DNA from: UBA6136 sp044351045
Lineage (GTDB): Bacteria > Pseudomonadota > Gammaproteobacteria > Methylococcales > Methylococcaceae
Direction: 5' to 3'
Length of the DNA stretch: 27,628 nt
Assembly: GCA_044351045.1 (NCBI GenBank)
Contig: JBILGM010000043.1
Span: 1 to 27,628, forward strand
The notes beneath the pieces are model-generated. The model was not told where the DNA came from. It was given only the letters and a program-made list of their open reading frames with translations, and did not search any database. The position numbers were made by a program, and so were the translations under genes. Within the stretch, counting starts at the first letter, position 1. Every line of letters begins with the position of its first letter. Positions 25,282 to 27,628 of this stretch are shown one piece after another.

Positions 25282-25298
25282 GTCTCTGATTGAGAGAC
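25282..25298. promoter_or_regulatory. 17-bp dyad upstream of aceE
   Basis: GTCTCT, five bases, AGAGAC is a perfect 6-bp inverted repeat about 50 bases upstream of the candidate aceE -10 box. It could be an operator for a dimeric regulator. It does not match the PdhR site ATTGGTNNNACCAAT. It is followed by CTCTTCCC, which is not enough of a T run for a terminator. Confidence 0.3.
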
Positions 25299-25347
25299 CT
25301 CTTCCCTAATTCGGCCGATTCAATGGAATAGTGGTGGGCGCCTTGTC

Positions 25348-25353
25348 TATAAT
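25348..25353 (+). promoter_or_regulatory. -10 box of the aceE promoter
   Basis: A perfect TATAAT lies 48 bases before the aceE ATG. The -35 region at 16-18 bases is poor (GGAATA or neighbours), which suggests an activator or a weak basal promoter. The predicted leader is about 40 bases and ends with the AAGGAAG ribosome-binding site. Confidence 0.5.
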
Positions 25354-25400
25354 CGGTTTTCTCGTTCGGATGAACTCCCACGTCCAAGGAAGCTAGATTT

Positions 25401-27628
25401 ATGGCGGTTGGCTCAAATTCGCAATTAACTCAAAACGTTCATCTTGCCCAGGACCCCGATCCTGAAGAGACACGCGAGTGGCTGGAAGCACTCCAGGCCG
25501 TCATTGGCTCCGAGGGGATAGAAAGAGCCCATTACCTGATCGAGAGCTTGGTCGATCAGGCCCGTAGGTCCGGTGCCAACCTCCCATACACCGCCAATAC
25601 CGCCTACATCAATACGATTCCGACCCACATGGAGGCCCGACTTCCGGGCGATGCCACGATTGAGCACCGGATTCGTTCGTTCATACGCTGGAACGCTATG
25701 GCGATGGTGGTGAGGGCCAATCGCAAGTCCACCGAATTCGGCGGGCACATTGCGAGCTTTGCCTCCGCCGCGACGCTCTATGACATTGGCTTCAATCATT
25801 TCTTTAGGGCCCCCAGCAAGGATTTTGGTGGCGATCTGGTGTACTTTCAGGGGCATGCTGCCCCGGGGATTTATGCCCGCGCCTTCATGGAAGGACGACT
25901 GAGCGAGGAGCAGCTTGATTATTTTCGCGCCGAGATTGAAGGGAAGGGCAAAGGACTGAGTTCCTACCCGCATCCGTGGCTGATGCCTGATTTCTGGCAG
26001 TTTCCGACGGTGTCCATGGGGCTCGGTCCCATCATGTCTATCTATCAGGCACGCTTCATGAAGTACCTGGAAGATCGCGGCATCCTGTCAACGGCCGGGC
26101 GCAAGATCTGGTGCTACTGTGGCGATGGCGAGATGGACGAGCCGGAATCGCTGGGCGCTATCGGTCTGGCTGGGCGCGAGAAATTGGACAATCTCGTCTT
26201 CGTCATCAACTGTAATCTTCAACGGCTTGATGGTCCCGTGCGTGGCGATGGCAAAATCATCCAGGAGCTGGAAGCCAACTTCCGCGGTGCCGGGTGGAAT
26301 GTCATCAAGGTCATCTGGGGTTCCTATTGGGATCCCTTGCTCGCCAAGGACAGCAAAGGGCTGCTCAAAAAGCGCATGGAAGAGGCCGTGGATGGTGAGT
26401 ACCAGGCTTATAAGGCCAAGGGTGGCGCCTACACTCGTGAACATTTCTTCGGCAAATATCCCGAGCTCAAGGAAATGGTCGCCAATATGTCCGACGAGGA
26501 TATCTGGCGCCTGAACCGAGGCGGCCACGATGCTCACAAGGTTTATGCCGCCTATCACGCGGCAGCGAATCACAGCGGTCAGCCGACGGTGATTCTCGCT
26601 AAGACTGTCAAGGGTTATGGCATGGGTCCGGTGGGTGAAGGACGCATGTCCACTCATCAGCAAAAGAAGCTGGATGATGCCTCCATCCGGGCCTTCCGCG
26701 ACCGTTTCAAGATTCCGCTCGCAGATGATCAGCTGGGCGATGTGCCTTATTACCGGCCGCCCGATGACAGCGCGGAAATGCAATACATGCGCGAGCGACG
26801 CAAGGCGCTGGGCGGTTCCTTGCCGCAACGCCGCCGCGAAGCTCCCCATTTGCAGGTACCGGATTTGAAGTTGTTCGAGAGCATGCTCAAGAGCAGTGAA
26901 GATCGTGATATGTCCACGACCATGGCCTTCGTTCGCATGTTGACCCTGCTGCTCAGGGACAATAAGGTCGGGCGATATGTCGTCCCAATCGTGCCGGATG
27001 AAGCCCGCACCTTCGGCATGGACAGCCTTTTCCGTCAGTACCGTATCTATTCTTCCGTAGGCCAGCTCTACGAACCGGAAGACTCTGACAGTGTGATGTA
27101 TTACCGCGAGGACAAGACGGGTCAGATTTTGGAAGAGGGCATCAATGAGGCTGGCTCCATGTGCTCTTGGATTGCTGCGGGTACCGCCTACAGTAATCAC
27201 AACGTGCAGATGATCCCGTTTTATATCTATTACTCGATGTTCGGATTCCAGCGCGTCGGTGATCTCATGTGGGCGGCAGGCGACATGCGCGCCAAGGGCT
27301 TCCTGCTTGGCGGCACTGCCGGCCGCACGACCTTGGCAGGCGAGGGCTTACAACATCAGGATGGTCACAGCCTGCTGGCAATGTCAGCCATCCCCAACTG
27401 CGTCGCTTATGACCCCTGCTACGCCTATGAGTTGGCCGTCATCATCCAGGACGGCATGCGTCGCATGTACCAGGAAGGCGAACAGGTCTTCTACTATCTG
27501 ACGGTCATGAACGAAAACTATGCCCATCCCGCCATGCCTGAAGGCAGCGAGGAGGGGATCGTCAAGGGCATGTACAGGATTCGTGAGGGTGGCAAGGCGT
27601 CCAAGCTCCAGTTGCTGGGTAGCGGGAC
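25401..27628 (+). CDS. aceE: Pyruvate dehydrogenase E1 component (5' part, runs off the window)
   Basis: The first 742 codons of the homodimeric E1 of pyruvate dehydrogenase, which decarboxylates pyruvate on thiamine diphosphate and passes the acetyl group to E2 (AceF). The ATG at 25401 has a good ribosome-binding site, and the N terminus DPDPEETREWLEALQAVI is typical. The ThDP motif runs from G241-D242-G243 to N270-C271-N272 (NCNLQRLDGPVRG). The active-site histidine equivalent to E. coli H407 is H419 (STHQQKK). DEARTFGM, QILEEGINE, IPFYIYYSMFGFQR and LAGEGLQHQDGHS follow as in E. coli AceE. The stop codon lies beyond the right edge, and aceF is expected downstream. A long minus-strand frame inside it (26088-27200) is a shadow. 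Confidence 0.97.
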   Translation, partial: MAVGSNSQLTQNVHLAQDPDPEETREWLEALQAVIGSEGIERAHYLIESLVDQARRSGANLPYTANTAYINTIPTHMEARLPGDATIEHRIRSFIRWNAMAMVVRANRKSTEFGGHIASFASAATLYDIGFNHFFRAPSKDFGGDLVYFQGHAAPGIYARAFMEGRLSEEQLDYFRAEIEGKGKGLSSYPHPWLMPDFWQFPTVSMGLGPIMSIYQARFMKYLEDRGILSTAGRKIWCYCGDGEMDEPESLGAIGLAGREKLDNLVFVINCNLQRLDGPVRGDGKIIQELEANFRGAGWNVIKVIWGSYWDPLLAKDSKGLLKKRMEEAVDGEYQAYKAKGGAYTREHFFGKYPELKEMVANMSDEDIWRLNRGGHDAHKVYAAYHAAANHSGQPTVILAKTVKGYGMGPVGEGRMSTHQQKKLDDASIRAFRDRFKIPLADDQLGDVPYYRPPDDSAEMQYMRERRKALGGSLPQRRREAPHLQVPDLKLFESMLKSSEDRDMSTTMAFVRMLTLLLRDNKVGRYVVPIVPDEARTFGMDSLFRQYRIYSSVGQLYEPEDSDSVMYYREDKTGQILEEGINEAGSMCSWIAAGTAYSNHNVQMIPFYIYYSMFGFQRVGDLMWAAGDMRAKGFLLGGTAGRTTLAGEGLQHQDGHSLLAMSAIPNCVAYDPCYAYELAVIIQDGMRRMYQEGEQVFYYLTVMNENYAHPAMPEGSEEGIVKGMYRIREGGKASKLQLLGSG

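Larger units (their letters stand above)
25256..25400. other. aceE upstream region
   Basis: Together with 25025-25255 this is a gap of 376 bases without a firm gene. It is AT-richer than its surroundings. It holds the dyad at 25282-25298, a TATAAT at 25348-25353 and the aceE ribosome-binding site AAGGAAG about 10 bases before the ATG. On the opposite strand the aqpZ promoter must lie somewhere in about 25035-25110; an AATAAT near 25052-25060 is the only candidate and lacks a -35. Confidence 0.5.

Noticed and set aside
26088..27200. 370-codon open frame on the minus strand
   Set aside because: It is fully antisense to aceE, whose protein is highly conserved over the same bases. The translated frame resembles no family.

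Overview
The window is a chromosomal segment of a gammaproteobacterium with moderately high GC (mostly about 57-62% in the stretches I counted by hand). Three things point to this class: the holB-pilZ junction at the left edge, the ettA, deaD, clpS-clpA-infA-aat-bpt and lolA-rarA gene sets, and an AceE-type homodimeric pyruvate dehydrogenase E1 at the right edge. I cannot name a genus. I saw no rRNA, tRNA, CRISPR array, insertion sequence or phage gene.

Layout from left to right. (1) 1-420: the last codons of holB, then pilZ. (2) 439-6460, minus strand: metG, deaD and ettA, three translation or RNA genes. (3) 6647-9497, plus strand: a FemAB/GNAT-like protein (COG3146), aat and bpt joined by overlapping stop/start codons, then infA. 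(4) 9513-12199, minus strand: clpA and clpS. Regions 3 and 4 hold a bacterial N-degron pathway: Aat and Bpt add Leu/Phe or Leu to protein N termini, ClpS recognises them, and ClpA unfolds them for ClpP. (5) 12421-19288, plus strand: nudJ, mnmA, purB, lolA, rarA, birA, coaX, covering tRNA thiolation, purine synthesis, lipoprotein transport, replication repair, biotin and CoA synthesis. (6) 19267-24322: an accessory island. A NodU/CmcH-type O-carbamoyltransferase and a large double-domain protein resembling haem-oxygenase-like diiron oxidases form a minus-strand pair. A lower-GC AlkB-type membrane monooxygenase is divergent from them. (7) 24326-27628: aqpZ (minus), a doubtful small exported peptide, then aceE running off the right edge.

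The accessory island is the best candidate for something undescribed: two putative oxygen-activating iron enzymes and a carbamoyltransferase with no recognisable regulator, transporter or scaffold enzyme beside them. The diiron-oxidase-like protein looks like an internal duplication in which only the C-terminal copy keeps most of the metal ligands.

Other points for a second look are a compositionally distinct anticodon-domain segment with an insertion in metG, a long imperfect dyad between the clpS and nudJ promoters, and three consecutive genes likely to share the FemAB/GNAT transferase fold. All homology statements come from reading motifs and from memory of the families; no database search was run.
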